From Rhizobium vallis (GTDB taxonomy: Bacteria > Pseudomonadota > Alphaproteobacteria > Rhizobiales > Rhizobiaceae), in NCBI RefSeq assembly GCF_003985155.1, contig NZ_ML133697.1:62001-126000 (forward strand): DNA of 64,000 nt, in the 5' to 3' direction. Every line of letters begins with the position of its first letter. Position 1 is the first letter of the stretch. The notes beneath the pieces are model-generated. The model searched no databases. It saw only the letters and a list, made by a program, of their open reading frames with translations, and was not told the origin of the DNA. This document shows positions 1 through 8,348 of this stretch, piece by piece. The position numbers and the translations under genes are program-made.

Positions 1-618
1 AAGGCTGCCGAGGAGGTCCTGGAAGACGACAATGAATTCTCGGTCGCTTCCGTTGCGGATTATCTCACAGGCAGCCGCGCGCCGCTGGCAATCGCCATAT
101 CTCCGACTGGCGACAATGGCTCGGCTACGACGGTTTCGCTGACCCGCATGCTCGCCGATGCCGGCCGTCGCGTCATCCTGATCGACATGACCGGTTCCGG
201 ATGCCCGACAGAGCTGATGGCCGAGGACCGATCCGCCCCTGGCGTCACCGATCTACTCTGCGGTGAGGCGGCCTTCGGCGACACGATCCACAGCGACCGC
301 TTTTCCGATGCCCATCTGATCCCGCAGGGCCAGAGCGATGTGCGCCGTGCCATGCGCGGAGTCGACAGGCTGTCGCTGCTGCTCGATGCGCTGGCCGCCG
401 CATATGACCTGGTGGTCGTCGAATGTGGCGCGGCGGATGTCGCAGGCGTCTCGCGCCTGACGCGCAGCCGTGACGTCGAGATCATCCTCTCCCTGCCGGA
501 GGTCGAGGAGACAATCTTCGTGACGCTGATGACGGAATTCCAGGCGGCGGGTTACCAGCGCGTCGTGCTGATGTCGGGCGGCGACGGGGCAGAGCAGGAA
601 CTCGGCCGGGCCGCCTGA
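1..618 (+). CDS. polysaccharide chain-length / BY-kinase-like protein, C-terminal part
   Basis: The reading frame is open from the window edge, so only the last 205 residues are seen. They form a P-loop fold like the cytoplasmic end of Wzz/ExoP-type exopolysaccharide co-polymerases: a nucleotide-loop region (SPTGDNGSATT), a Walker A'-like strand (VILIDMTG) and a Walker B-like strand (YDLVVVECGAAD). The nucleotide loop lacks the invariant lysine of a true P-loop, and there is no tyrosine-rich tail, so tyrosine kinase activity is doubtful. The family regulates polysaccharide chain length at the inner membrane. The CelD-like gene converging on it from the other strand fits a surface polysaccharide locus. 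The assignment to this family is good; the exact polymer is unknown. Confidence 0.7.
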   Translation, partial: KAAEEVLEDDNEFSVASVADYLTGSRAPLAIAISPTGDNGSATTVSLTRMLADAGRRVILIDMTGSGCPTELMAEDRSAPGVTDLLCGEAAFGDTIHSDRFSDAHLIPQGQSDVRRAMRGVDRLSLLLDALAAAYDLVVVECGAADVAGVSRLTRSRDVEIILSLPEVEETIFVTLMTEFQAAGYQRVVLMSGGDGAEQELGRAA

Positions 619-622
619 ACGG

Positions 623-1933
623 TCAACCGATCCGGGCTCGGATGCCCTGGGCGAATTTATAGAGCTTCGGCCGCGCCTTGATATGCGCCTTGCCGCGGGT
701 GATGATCCGGTGTGCGGCGGCGCCGACGATGCCGAAGGGCGAAACCGGCAGCACGACGTCGTAATGCGCTGTCTCCACAGGCGCCCAGGAACGCTTGTAG
801 GTCTGGTCGCCGAGGCCGAAATCGAACAGCGCGACCCCCTTGCCATGCAGTCCCGAGATGGTCTGCCAATAAAGGAATTCGCCGGGGCTCGTATCCGGCA
901 CGACCCCTTCGTCGATCGCGCCGAACTGGCAGATGATGTGGTCGCCCTTGCGCGAAATCCCTGAAATCGCGGCGATGCGGCCCTGATTTTCGCCCTTGAG
1001 CCGGAGCACATGCATCTGCAGTCCGAAATATTGGTTCGCGTCATCCCGCTTGTCGATGAGGCCATGCAGGAAGGTCCGAGTCTCCTTGTCTGCGAAAACG
1101 TCTGGCAGGCCGAGGTTGGTGAAGCGGACGCTCTTCAGGCGGAAGAACGTATCAAGCAGGTGGTGCTGTTCTTCCGATGTGCTGGGGATGACGTATTCGA
1201 AGCCGCCGGCTGCCTCGAGGCGCTTCGACTGAACACGGAATTTCTTGCGCCGGGTCTTGGCATTGAGCTGCTTCAGCGTTTCCTCGAACGTGGGATGAAA
1301 CGGCAGCTGATAGGCGTGATTCTGATTTTGCACCATCGGCAGCCCGGTGAGCGGGGTCTGCCGCTCGCGCCATTCCAGCGGAATGTTCTGCAGCAACAGG
1401 AGATCGGCCCGACCCTTCAGCGCGTGCTGCAGCTGGCCGGCGAATTTGTCTGCATCGATGCTTCCGCCGCTTTCCGCGAAATTTTCGGAGAACAGGCCGG
1501 TATTGATATTGCTGTGATCGGCGCCGATGAACCTCGCGACGGAAAGCCCGCGGGACTTGACGATCTCGACCGGCAGAATGAAGGCCGTCTGACCGTCATA
1601 GGTGCCCTTGAGGATCGCGAGCGGTCGCTGAAAGGCGCTCACCCAGGCGGCGCACCAGTCGTAGCTTTGATGCAAGGATTGAAGATTGTCGCGCTCCAGC
1701 GCGCGCCAGTCGTCTTCCAGCGGCTGCATCGAGTCGAAGACTTCGATGTCGATTTGAGCCATGGCGAGTTTCATGCTCAGCTGGCGCAGGCGGGAAACGG
1801 CCGTGTCGGCCAGCGCCACGCCGGCTGACGGCTGTTCATGAACATCGAGCTTTTGCGTCTGCACGGGTGGTCTCCGGTCAAGAATACTGAGCGGAAAGTA
1901 GGGGTGCCGGACGTATATTTGGTTTAACTGCAC
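623..1933 (-). CDS. GNAT-fold acetyltransferase, CelD/BioF2-like
   Basis: A 436-residue protein of the FemAB-related GNAT group found beside cellulose and exopolysaccharide genes (cellulose biosynthesis CelD-like). Residues about 60-180 carry the N-terminal half (VFDSMQPLEDDWRALE, then SYDWCAAWVSAF), and residues about 210-400 the acyl-transfer fold with a basic stretch (NAKTRRKKFRVQSKRLE) and the late motif GVALFDFGLGDQTYKRSW. No signal peptide is visible. The GTG at 1933 gives the longest form; the ATG at 1774 begins MKLAMAQIDIEVFD and would remove 53 poorly structured residues, so the start is uncertain. It converges on the polysaccharide gene with 4 bases between stop codons. Substrate is unknown; acylation of a polysaccharide or its precursor is the inference. 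Confidence 0.75.
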   Translation of the reverse strand: MQLNQIYVRHPYFPLSILDRRPPVQTQKLDVHEQPSAGVALADTAVSRLRQLSMKLAMAQIDIEVFDSMQPLEDDWRALERDNLQSLHQSYDWCAAWVSAFQRPLAILKGTYDGQTAFILPVEIVKSRGLSVARFIGADHSNINTGLFSENFAESGGSIDADKFAGQLQHALKGRADLLLLQNIPLEWRERQTPLTGLPMVQNQNHAYQLPFHPTFEETLKQLNAKTRRKKFRVQSKRLEAAGGFEYVIPSTSEEQHHLLDTFFRLKSVRFTNLGLPDVFADKETRTFLHGLIDKRDDANQYFGLQMHVLRLKGENQGRIAAISGISRKGDHIICQFGAIDEGVVPDTSPGEFLYWQTISGLHGKGVALFDFGLGDQTYKRSWAPVETAHYDVVLPVSPFGIVGAAAHRIITRGKAHIKARPKLYKFAQGIRARIG

Positions 1934-1983
1934 GTGATGGGCGAGGTTTTCCGCCGATCACGGTTATTCGGCCGTTAATCGCC

Positions 1984-2193
1984 TCACTGCTGCCGCGGTC
2001 CGGCCATCCACTTGATGATCACCATCGCCGGCAAGACCCAAAGCAGGCCGGTGAGCAGGAAATAGAGCAGATGTCCCCACCAGGGCGCGTTGCCGAGCGT
2101 TGCCACCGCGATCGTATTCGCCACCAGCGCATAGACGAGCACGAGCACGATGATGAGGATCGTGCCGATGAATTTGCGGAGGCGGACGGGCAT
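1984..2193 (-). CDS. DUF2842 family small membrane protein
   Basis: A 69-residue protein with two hydrophobic spans (about residues 9-31 and 39-62) and a basic N-terminus (MPVRLRKFIG). The pattern of LRKFIGT, then PWWGHLLYFLLTGLLWVLPA, matches DUF2842, a small alphaproteobacterial inner-membrane family with no known function. It is transcribed divergently from ctaA, the haem A synthase, and the two start codons are 116 bases apart. This neighbourhood may hint at a role near respiratory membrane assembly, but nothing in the protein shows this. Confidence 0.8.
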   Translation of the reverse strand: MPVRLRKFIGTILIIVLVLVYALVANTIAVATLGNAPWWGHLLYFLLTGLLWVLPAMVIIKWMAGPRQQ

Positions 2194-2309
2194 CGGTTAT
2201 CTCTTGCAATGGACGGATCGAACCGGCGCGACGGCATGCCGCAAAGGTTCGGGGCTTGTTTTGCATGAGCCGGTGGGGCAAATCAACTGCCGGATTAGAA
2301 GGAGAGATC

Positions 2310-3413
2310 ATGGCTGTCGCGAACCTCACCACGGAGCAGGCGATCCTGAGCGAAATGCGCAAGCAGAATCGCGACCGCCGCGCCGTTCGCCTCTGGCTTG
2401 GCTTCGTGCTTTTGGCGCTCTTCTGTCTCGTGCTCGTCGGCGGCGCCACGCGGTTGACCAATTCCGGCCTGTCGATCACCGAATGGAAGCCGATCCATGG
2501 CGTCATCCCGCCGCTGTCGGCTGCCGAATGGGAGGAGGAATTCCGCCTCTATCAGCGCATTCCCGAATTTCAGCAATTGAACAGTTCCATGACCGTCGAT
2601 GAGTTCAAAGGCATCTTCTGGTGGGAATGGGCGCACCGGCTGATCGCCCGCGGCATCGGCGTCGTCTTTGCGCTGCCGCTCCTCTATTTCTGGCTGACGG
2701 GTCGCATCGAGAAGCGCCTGCGCTGGCCGCTCGTCGGCATCTTGGCGCTCGGCGGCCTGCAGGGCTTCATCGGCTGGTGGATGGTGTCCTCGGGCCTTGC
2801 CGTCCGCACCGATGTCAGCCAGTACAGGCTCGCCACCCATCTCGTCATGGCCTGCCTGATCTTTGCCAGTTGCATGTGGATCATGCGCGGTCTCTCCAGA
2901 CATTCCGACGATCCGGCGCCGGCGCGAAGCTCGCGCGGCTTTGCCGCTGCGATCGCCATTTTCGCGCTGTTCCAGATCTATCTTGGCGCGCTGGTGGCAG
3001 GGCTCGACGCCGGCTTTTCCTACAATACCTGGCCGTTGATGGATGGCGCGATCGTTCCCTCCGATCTGCTGATCCAGCAACCTTTCTGGATCAATGCATT
3101 CGAGAACCCGAAGACGGTGCAGTTCATCCACCGCATCGGCGCCTATACGCTCTTCGCGCTGACGCTGATCAACATGGTGATCGCCCTTCGCGCAGCGCCT
3201 AGGACCACTCATGCGCGCCGCGCCGTCCTGCTCTTTTCGCTGGTGACGGTTCAGGCGGCGATCGGCATCGCCACACTCTTGATGCAGGTGCCGCTTCACT
3301 GGGGCCTGCTGCATCAGGCCGGCGCGATGGTTGTTTTCGGGTTCGCCGTTGCTAATTGGCGCGGATTTTATGGTGAATACCCGCACGAGACGGTGATTGC
3401 CGAACGCAATTGA
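2310..3413 (+). CDS. ctaA: haem A synthase (COX15/CtaA)
   Basis: Oxidises the methyl group of haem O to the formyl group of haem A for aa3-type cytochrome oxidase, in the inner membrane. The 367-residue protein has about eight transmembrane segments in two similar halves, with the paired histidine motifs expected of the family: WEWAHRLIARG and ATHLVMACLIF in the first half, FIHRIGAYTLF and LHWGLLHQAGAM in the second. The early motif GGATRLTNSGLSITEWKP is typical of the alphaproteobacterial type. The start at 2310 (MAVANLTTEQ) is chosen because AAGGAGAG lies six bases upstream; an upstream in-frame codon at 2256 lacks such a site. It stands alone between the divergent DUF2842 gene and a convergent transporter gene. 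Confidence 0.95.
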   Translation: MAVANLTTEQAILSEMRKQNRDRRAVRLWLGFVLLALFCLVLVGGATRLTNSGLSITEWKPIHGVIPPLSAAEWEEEFRLYQRIPEFQQLNSSMTVDEFKGIFWWEWAHRLIARGIGVVFALPLLYFWLTGRIEKRLRWPLVGILALGGLQGFIGWWMVSSGLAVRTDVSQYRLATHLVMACLIFASCMWIMRGLSRHSDDPAPARSSRGFAAAIAIFALFQIYLGALVAGLDAGFSYNTWPLMDGAIVPSDLLIQQPFWINAFENPKTVQFIHRIGAYTLFALTLINMVIALRAAPRTTHARRAVLLFSLVTVQAAIGIATLLMQVPLHWGLLHQAGAMVVFGFAVANWRGFYGEYPHETVIAERN

Positions 3414-3424
3414 AGCGGCAAGGC

Positions 3425-4216
3425 TTAGCGCAGCACGCCGTCAAGAAGCGGCATGCCGATAATCGCGGCGGCGGCGATCAGGACGTAGCAGGCCATGCGG
3501 AAGGTCCGCTCCTCTGCGAGCCCGAACAGTTTCGAGCCTCCGTAGAGCCCGACCGCATAACTCGGCAGGATGACGACGGTGAGCGCGAAGACGGCGGGCA
3601 CGAACAGCCCGCCGAAATAGTAGCTGATGGCGCTGAAGACGCTCGAAATCGAGAAATAAAGCACGACATTCGCCCTGACGCGGGTGAAGTCGCTCTTGCC
3701 GCCGAGCCAGTAGGCGACAACAGGCGGCCCGCCGAGCTGCGCGGCACCGCTGAAAAGCCCGGCGATCAGCCCGACGCCGCTGGTGAGCGGTGCGGTCGGC
3801 TCTCCATGGTAACGCCATCCCGATACCAGCAGCGCAAGTAGGCTGATGGCGATGATCGTGATGCTCCAGCGCAGGATCAGCGGGTCGAGCAACGCCAGTA
3901 TCGCCGTGCCGGCCGGGATACCGAGAGCAGCACCTGCGGCCATCACGAAGACTTCTCGTCGGTTGGCGCTGCGCCAGGCCGGCGGGATCATCCCGAATGA
4001 CGCAATGCCGTCGATGACGAGCAGGATCGGCGAGATCATTTTCGGACCGACGATCGCGCCGCCGAGCGGAACGAAGATCAGTGCCGCGCCGAACCCCGAA
4101 AAGCCGCGCGCGAGCCCGGCTACGAAGGCAAATGCCATCAGCGCATAGATGCCGTGGTCGGGTAGGGCGGCGGCAAACCATGCGTGCACGCCATCGACCA
4201 GCGCATCGAGCGTCAT
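3425..4216 (-). CDS. TSUP family permease (TauE/SafE-like)
   Basis: A 263-residue integral membrane protein with about eight hydrophobic spans. The two repeats typical of the TauE/SafE (TSUP) family are visible: the first around FVAGLARGFSGFGAALIFVP, the second around GLIAGLFSGAAQLGGPPVV. Family members export sulfite, sulfoacetate or other organosulfur anions, or take up related ions; the substrate cannot be read from the sequence. The stop lies 11 bases from the convergent ctaA stop. It is downstream of argC on the same strand, but 182 bases and a GC-rich hairpin separate them, so separate transcription is likely. Confidence 0.85.
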   Translation of the reverse strand: MTLDALVDGVHAWFAAALPDHGIYALMAFAFVAGLARGFSGFGAALIFVPLGGAIVGPKMISPILLVIDGIASFGMIPPAWRSANRREVFVMAAGAALGIPAGTAILALLDPLILRWSITIIAISLLALLVSGWRYHGEPTAPLTSGVGLIAGLFSGAAQLGGPPVVAYWLGGKSDFTRVRANVVLYFSISSVFSAISYYFGGLFVPAVFALTVVILPSYAVGLYGGSKLFGLAEERTFRMACYVLIAAAAIIGMPLLDGVLR

Positions 4217-4307
4217 GACATCAGGCTCCGTGATTCGGGAACGGCAGGTGAGGAAGGTTCGCTCTCATAGCCCAATCGTCAGCGATGATCGAGCCGAAAG
4301 CGATGCT

Positions 4308-4331
4308 GCGGCCGCCAAGGTAGGCGGCCGC
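4308..4331 (-). terminator. GC-rich hairpin downstream of argC, possible terminator
   Basis: Perfect 9-bp inverted repeat (GCGGCCGCC / GGCGGCCGC) with a 6-base loop in the 182-bp gap between argC and the TSUP gene. No run of T follows on the minus strand, so intrinsic termination is uncertain. Confidence 0.35.
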
Positions 4332-4398
4332 GAGAAAATCATGATGAAGACGGTGACACGAAGCCGATCGGCATCGCGCCAATGCCGCCGCTCACGCC

Positions 4399-5331
4399 TT
4401 ACGAGGCGAGCATCAGATCCATGTTCTGGACGGCGGCGCCGGAGGCCCCTTTGCCGAGGTTGTCGAGCAATGCCACGAGGTTTACCTGCGAACCGCCCGA
4501 GGTGCCGAAGACGAAGAGCTTCATCGTGTCCTTGCCTTCGAGTTCGACGGCATTGACGCGGGGCAGCGCCTTGCTTTCGGCGAGCGGCACGACATGGACG
4601 ATGTCCTGTCCGGCATAATGGGCGACGAGGGCAGCATGGATGCGTTCCATCGTCGTGCCCTCCGCGAGATCGTCAAGGTGCAGCGGCACCTGCACGATCA
4701 TCCCTTGAGCGAACTTGCCGACCGACGGCGAGAAGATCGGCGCGCGGTCGAGCAGGCCGTGCACGGTCATCTCGGGCACATGTTTGTGGGTCAGCGGCAG
4801 ACCGTAAAGGAAATGCGGCGCGGTGATCGCATCCGGGTGGTCCGCGTTTTCCATCTGCGCGATCATCTGCTTGCCGCCGCCGGTATAGCCGGAGACCGCG
4901 TTGACCGTGACGGGATAACCGTCCGGCAAAATGCCGGCGGCGCGCAGCGGCCGGATAAGGCCAATCGCTCCCGTGGGATAGCAGCCGGGATTGGCGACGA
5001 AGCGGGCAGCCTTGATCTTGTCGGCCTGTTCGCTATCCATTTCGGCAAAGCCGTAGGCCCAGCCGGGATTGACCCGGAAGGCGGTCGAGGTGTCGATGAC
5101 GCGGACATTGTTATTGGCCGAAACCATCTGAACCGCTTCCTTCGACGCGTCGTCGGGCAGGCAGAGAATGGCGATGTCGGCGCTGTTCAGCATGTCCTCG
5201 CGCATCGCGGCGTTGCGCCGCTCGGCCTCAGGAATGGACAGAAGCTCGACATCGCGGCGGCCGGCCATGCGCGTACGGATCTGTAGACCCGTTGTGCCGT
5301 GTTCGCCGTCGATGAAGATTTTCGGTGCCAT
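4399..5331 (-). CDS. argC: N-acetyl-gamma-glutamyl-phosphate reductase (short type)
   Basis: Third step of arginine biosynthesis: NADPH-dependent reduction of N-acetylglutamyl phosphate to the semialdehyde, in the cytoplasm. The 310-residue length is that of the shorter second ArgC type. The N-terminal dinucleotide-binding part begins KIFIDGEHGTTGLQI. The active-site cysteine is C117 in VANPGCYPTGAIGL, followed by GYTGGGKQMI. It lies downstream of speB (61 bases between) on the same strand, so arginine synthesis and the agmatinase/arginase-family enzyme may be co-transcribed. The rplM-rpsI operon lies upstream beyond the VOC gene. Confidence 0.96.
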   Translation of the reverse strand: MAPKIFIDGEHGTTGLQIRTRMAGRRDVELLSIPEAERRNAAMREDMLNSADIAILCLPDDASKEAVQMVSANNNVRVIDTSTAFRVNPGWAYGFAEMDSEQADKIKAARFVANPGCYPTGAIGLIRPLRAAGILPDGYPVTVNAVSGYTGGGKQMIAQMENADHPDAITAPHFLYGLPLTHKHVPEMTVHGLLDRAPIFSPSVGKFAQGMIVQVPLHLDDLAEGTTMERIHAALVAHYAGQDIVHVVPLAESKALPRVNAVELEGKDTMKLFVFGTSGGSQVNLVALLDNLGKGASGAAVQNMDLMLAS

Positions 5332-5392
5332 GTTAGACCTGCGCTTTCAAGAGGTTCTGACGATTTCCGGATTCAGTTTGGGAGAGCATAAG

Positions 5393-6355
5393 TCACTCAT
5401 GTGACGCCGCGATGGCGCGTCGCTCTGCATGAAGCCCCAGCATATACATCGCCACCGTTGCCCCCGCAATGGCGGTGATATCGGCATGGTCGTAAGGCGG
5501 TGACACCTCGACGACATCGGCCCCGCGGATATCGAGCTGGTGCAGGCGCTGCAGCACCGAGAGGATCTTGGCGCTCGACGGTCCGCCGGCAACCGGCGTG
5601 CCGGTGCCCGGCGCGAAGGCCGGATCGAGGCAGTCGATATCGAAGGTGAGATAGGCAGGGGCGCCACGCGTATGCGAGATAATCGCAGAAGCGATGTCGC
5701 CGGCGCTCATCTCCTCGACCTGGTGACCGTAAAGGATAGTGAAGCCGCAATCCTCCGGCGCATGGGTGCGGACGCCGATCTGGATCGAGCGGTCGGGATC
5801 GATAATGCCTTCGCGGGCGGCCCGCGCCACGAAGGAACCATGATCGATGCGGCGTTCTTCGTCGAACCATGTGTCCTGATGCGCGTCGAATTGGACGAGC
5901 GCCAGCGGCCCATGTTTTGCCACGTGGGCTTTCAGCAGCGGCCAGGTGACGTAATGGTCGCCGCCAAGCGTCAGCAGGAAGGCGCCGCTGTCGAGGATGA
6001 CATTGGCCTGGCGTTCGATGGCGGCAGGCGTGTCCTGATGGTTGCCGTAGTCGAGCAGGCAATCGCCATAGTCGATCACGGCCATCTCGGCGAAGAGATC
6101 GCGATTGAAAGGATATTGCGCATCATTGTCGAAGATGGCCGAGGCGCGCCGGATCGCCTGTGGCCCGAAGCGCGTGCCGGGCCTGTTCGATGTTGCGGCA
6201 TCGAAGGGAATGCCCCAGACGGCGACATCGACGCCGGTAAGATCCTTGGTGAAACGGCGGCGCATGAAGGACAGCGCGCCGGCAAAGGTCGGATCGGTGG
6301 CGGCGGAGGTGAGACTGGTCGCCGTAAAGGCATGATCGATGGTTTTATTCGCCAT
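5393..6355 (-). CDS. speB: agmatinase (ureohydrolase family)
   Basis: Ureohydrolase of 320 residues that, as agmatinase, hydrolyses agmatine to putrescine and urea. All metal-binding motifs of the arginase fold are present: LGGDHYVTWPL, FDAHQDTWFDE and FDIDCLDPAFAPGTGTPVAGG-type sequence, so a binuclear manganese centre should form. The N-terminal part (FMRRRFTKDLTGVDVAVWG, then RPGTRFGPQAIRRAS) matches SpeB rather than classic arginase, though substrate choice among agmatine, guanidinobutyrate and proclavaminate-like compounds is hard to settle by eye. Its start codon overlaps the end of the upstream ABM-domain gene by 11 bases, which implies translational coupling; argC follows downstream. 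Confidence 0.88.
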   Translation of the reverse strand: MANKTIDHAFTATSLTSAATDPTFAGALSFMRRRFTKDLTGVDVAVWGIPFDAATSNRPGTRFGPQAIRRASAIFDNDAQYPFNRDLFAEMAVIDYGDCLLDYGNHQDTPAAIERQANVILDSGAFLLTLGGDHYVTWPLLKAHVAKHGPLALVQFDAHQDTWFDEERRIDHGSFVARAAREGIIDPDRSIQIGVRTHAPEDCGFTILYGHQVEEMSAGDIASAIISHTRGAPAYLTFDIDCLDPAFAPGTGTPVAGGPSSAKILSVLQRLHQLDIRGADVVEVSPPYDHADITAIAGATVAMYMLGLHAERRAIAASHE

Positions 6356-6713
6356 GGGAAGCTCCTTCCTCTGCGGTAAATTGATAGGCGCGTTCTACCC
6401 GCGCAATGCGAACCTTATATTGCTTGTACCAGCGCTCACGGCCGAGACGCTGGGCGGCAAGATGGCTGACGACCTGTTTCCATGCCTTCAGGCTCTCCTC
6501 GTCGGCCCAGTATGAATTGGTGATGCCGAAGCCGTCAGCATCCCGCGCGCTTTCGGCCCCGAGACAGCCAGGCTGCTGCAGCGCCAATTCCGCCATCCGT
6601 TCCGCCATGGCGCCGTAACCATTGTCCCCTTCTGTGCGAACAGAAGAAAAGGTCACGACGTAATAAGGCGGTTCGGGCGTGTTGGCAAAGGGGGAGGGCT
6701 GGGCGGTCGACAT
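6345..6713 (-). CDS. antibiotic biosynthesis monooxygenase (ABM) domain protein
   Basis: A 122-residue protein with one ABM/dimeric alpha-beta barrel domain: strand YYVVTFSSVRTEG, helix AERMAELALQQPGCLGAES, then GITNSYWADEESLKAWK. The tail RERWYKQYKVRIARVERAYQF is common in small enzymes annotated as YdhR/antibiotic biosynthesis monooxygenases, most of uncharacterised function. The ATG at 6713 is preferred because CAAGGAA lies about ten bases upstream; a TTG at 6734 would add seven residues but is less likely. The gene overlaps the start of speB by 11 bases, so it is probably the first gene of an ABM-speB-argC unit. Confidence 0.78.
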   Translation of the reverse strand: MSTAQPSPFANTPEPPYYVVTFSSVRTEGDNGYGAMAERMAELALQQPGCLGAESARDADGFGITNSYWADEESLKAWKQVVSHLAAQRLGRERWYKQYKVRIARVERAYQFTAEEGASHGE

Positions 6714-6858
6714 GAGCGGGTTCCTTGGTCTCAAGACGAAGGCCTAGGCGAGCGGCAGGCCGATTGCAAGCGGATGCCGCTTTGGCTTCGGTCGTGCGTT
6801 GACTTCTCAAATCGCTTCCAAGAAGCTGCGCGGGCAAATCACAAAGGAGCCACAGGCA

Positions 6859-7236
6859 ATGTTCGATCATGTTTCGATCGGAGTAAAAAGCCTCGATCGA
6901 TCGCGGCAGTTCTATGATGCTGCACTCGCACCGCTCGGTTATGAGCGGCTGTCGAATTTCGACGGAACGATTGGATATGGCGCCGAGAAGCCTGCCTTCT
7001 GGGTGAGTGAAGTGGAGCGCCCGGTGCCGGCCGATCGCGGCTCGGGGCTGCATTTCTGCTTTGTCGCTACGAGCGACGAAGCCGTCAACGCCATCTATGC
7101 CGCAGCCCTTGCCAATGGCGGTGAGGACAACGGCGCGCCGGGCATTCGTCCGGACTATAGCCAGTTCTATTATGCCGCCTTCATCATCGATCCTGACGGC
7201 TATCGGCTTGAGGCTTTCTTCCACAAGCCCGAATAA
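6859..7236 (+). CDS. VOC family (glyoxalase/bleomycin-resistance-like) protein
   Basis: A 125-residue single vicinal-oxygen-chelate domain. It opens with FDHVSIGVKSLDRSRQFYDA, carrying the usual early metal-site histidine, and ends with the strand FIIDPDGYRLEAFFHKPE, carrying the usual late glutamate. Middle segment ADRGSGLHFCFVATSDEAV fits the second histidine position. Such proteins bind a divalent metal and act as lyases, epimerases or dioxygenases; substrate is unknown. The start at 6859 has AAAGGAG ten bases upstream. The gene is divergent from the ABM gene and ends in a strong hairpin shared with the convergent rpsI. Confidence 0.85.
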   Translation: MFDHVSIGVKSLDRSRQFYDAALAPLGYERLSNFDGTIGYGAEKPAFWVSEVERPVPADRGSGLHFCFVATSDEAVNAIYAAALANGGEDNGAPGIRPDYSQFYYAAFIIDPDGYRLEAFFHKPE

Positions 7237-7240
7237 ACGA

Positions 7241-7266
7241 AAAGGCCGGGCGAAAACCCGGCCTTT
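7241..7266. terminator. bidirectional terminator between VOC gene and rpsI
   Basis: Perfect 10-bp stem AAAGGCCGGG / CCCGGCCTTT with a 6-base loop (CGAAAA). A-rich and T-rich flanks on both strands make it suitable for ending both the VOC gene and the rplM-rpsI transcript. Confidence 0.85.
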
Positions 7267-7290
7267 CCATGAAAGCATGTCCGAAAGCGA

Positions 7291-7758
7291 TTAGCGCTTC
7301 GAGAACTGGAACGAGCGGCGGGCCTTGGCCTTACCGTACTTCTTACGTTCAACAACGCGGCTGTCGCGGGTCAGGAAGCCGCCCTTCTTCAGCACCGAGC
7401 GCAGGCCCGGTTCGAAGTAGGTGAGCGCCTTGGACAGGCCGTGGCGAACCGCACCGGCCTGGCCGGACAGGCCGCCGCCGGCAACGGTTGCGATGATGTC
7501 AAACTGGCCGTCACGGGCAGCCGCAACGATCGGCTGGCGCAGGATCATCTGCAGCACCGGACGAGCGAAATATTCCGCGAATTCCTTGCCGTTGACGATG
7601 ATCTTGCCGGAGCCCGGCTTGACCCAGACGCGGGCGACGGCGTTCTTGCGCTTGCCGGTCGCGTAGGAGCGGCCGAGCGAGTCGACCTTGCGGACGTGGG
7701 CCGGAGCAGCAGCTTCGGAAGCCGTGCCGAGATCCTTCAGGGAGGAGAGGTCAGCCAT
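7291..7758 (-). CDS. rpsI: 30S ribosomal protein S9
   Basis: Ribosomal protein of the small-subunit head; its C-terminal tail reaches the P-site tRNA. At 155 residues it has the N-terminal extension usual in Rhizobiales, then the conserved core YATGKRKNAVARVWVKPGSG and the family tail with VVERKKYGKAKARRSFQFSKR-like sequence ending in lysine-arginine. The gene follows rplM by two bases, the standard L13-S9 operon, and is closed by the hairpin at 7241-7266. Expression should be growth-rate dependent from the promoter upstream of rplM. Confidence 0.98.
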   Translation of the reverse strand: MADLSSLKDLGTASEAAAPAHVRKVDSLGRSYATGKRKNAVARVWVKPGSGKIIVNGKEFAEYFARPVLQMILRQPIVAAARDGQFDIIATVAGGGLSGQAGAVRHGLSKALTYFEPGLRSVLKKGGFLTRDSRVVERKKYGKAKARRSFQFSKR

Positions 7759-7760
7759 GA

Positions 7761-8225
7761 TCAGGCGCTCCTTACGTTCTTTTTGTTGAGCGCGGCAACG
7801 TCGAGGGCGACCGGCTGCTGGGCTTCATGGGGATGGTTGGAGCCGGCGTAAACGCGCAGGTTCTTCATCTGGCGACGACCGAGCGGGCCGCGCGGAACCA
7901 TGCGTTCGACGGCCTTTTCGAGGACGCGCTCCGGGAAGCGGCCTTCGATGATCTGGCGCGCGGTGCGTTCCTTGATGCCGCCGGCATAACCGGTGTGCCA
8001 GTAGTAGACCTTGTCGGAATACTTCTTGCCGGTGAAAACGACCTTGTCGGCATTGATGACGATGACGTTGTCGCCGTCGTCAACGTGGGGCGTGAAGGTT
8101 GCCTTGTGCTTGCCGCGCAGGCGCATAGCGATGATGGAAGCGAGACGGCCAACGACCAGCCCTTCGGCGTCGATGATCACCCACTTCTTCTCCACCTCTG
8201 CAGGCTTCTGGGAGAAGGTTGCCAT
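7761..8225 (-). CDS. rplM: 50S ribosomal protein L13
   Basis: Early-assembly protein of the large subunit, 154 residues. Clear L13 features are KKWVIIDAEGLVVGRLAS near the N-terminus, then GDNVIVINADKVVFTGKK, YYWHTGYAGGIKE and the signature VERMVPRGPLGRRQMKNLRV. First gene of the rplM-rpsI operon. A consensus-like sigma70 promoter lies about 125-150 bases upstream, leaving a leader of about 117 bases that contains a hairpin followed by a T-rich run, so leader-mediated control is possible. Confidence 0.98.
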   Translation of the reverse strand: MATFSQKPAEVEKKWVIIDAEGLVVGRLASIIAMRLRGKHKATFTPHVDDGDNVIVINADKVVFTGKKYSDKVYYWHTGYAGGIKERTARQIIEGRFPERVLEKAVERMVPRGPLGRRQMKNLRVYAGSNHPHEAQQPVALDVAALNKKNVRSA

Positions 8226-8318
8226 AGTGAATACTCTCTTTTAGGACCCCTAGCCCGGAGGCTTGAAGGGCGTTTCTTGTTGCTTGGATTGGCAGGCTTG
8301 AGGCATGCCAAAAAGAAA

Positions 8319-8336
8319 GCAGCCCGGAAAGGCTGC
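8319..8336 (-). other. leader hairpin with following U-rich run upstream of rplM
   Basis: On the minus strand the leader RNA has GCAGCC / GGCTGC (6 bp, 6-base loop) followed directly by TTTCTTTTT. This resembles a weak intrinsic terminator located inside the 5' leader of the ribosomal operon, a place where attenuators and ribosomal-protein binding sites occur. No match to a named leader family can be claimed. Confidence 0.4.
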
Positions 8337-8348
8337 GTTCTGGCGCGG

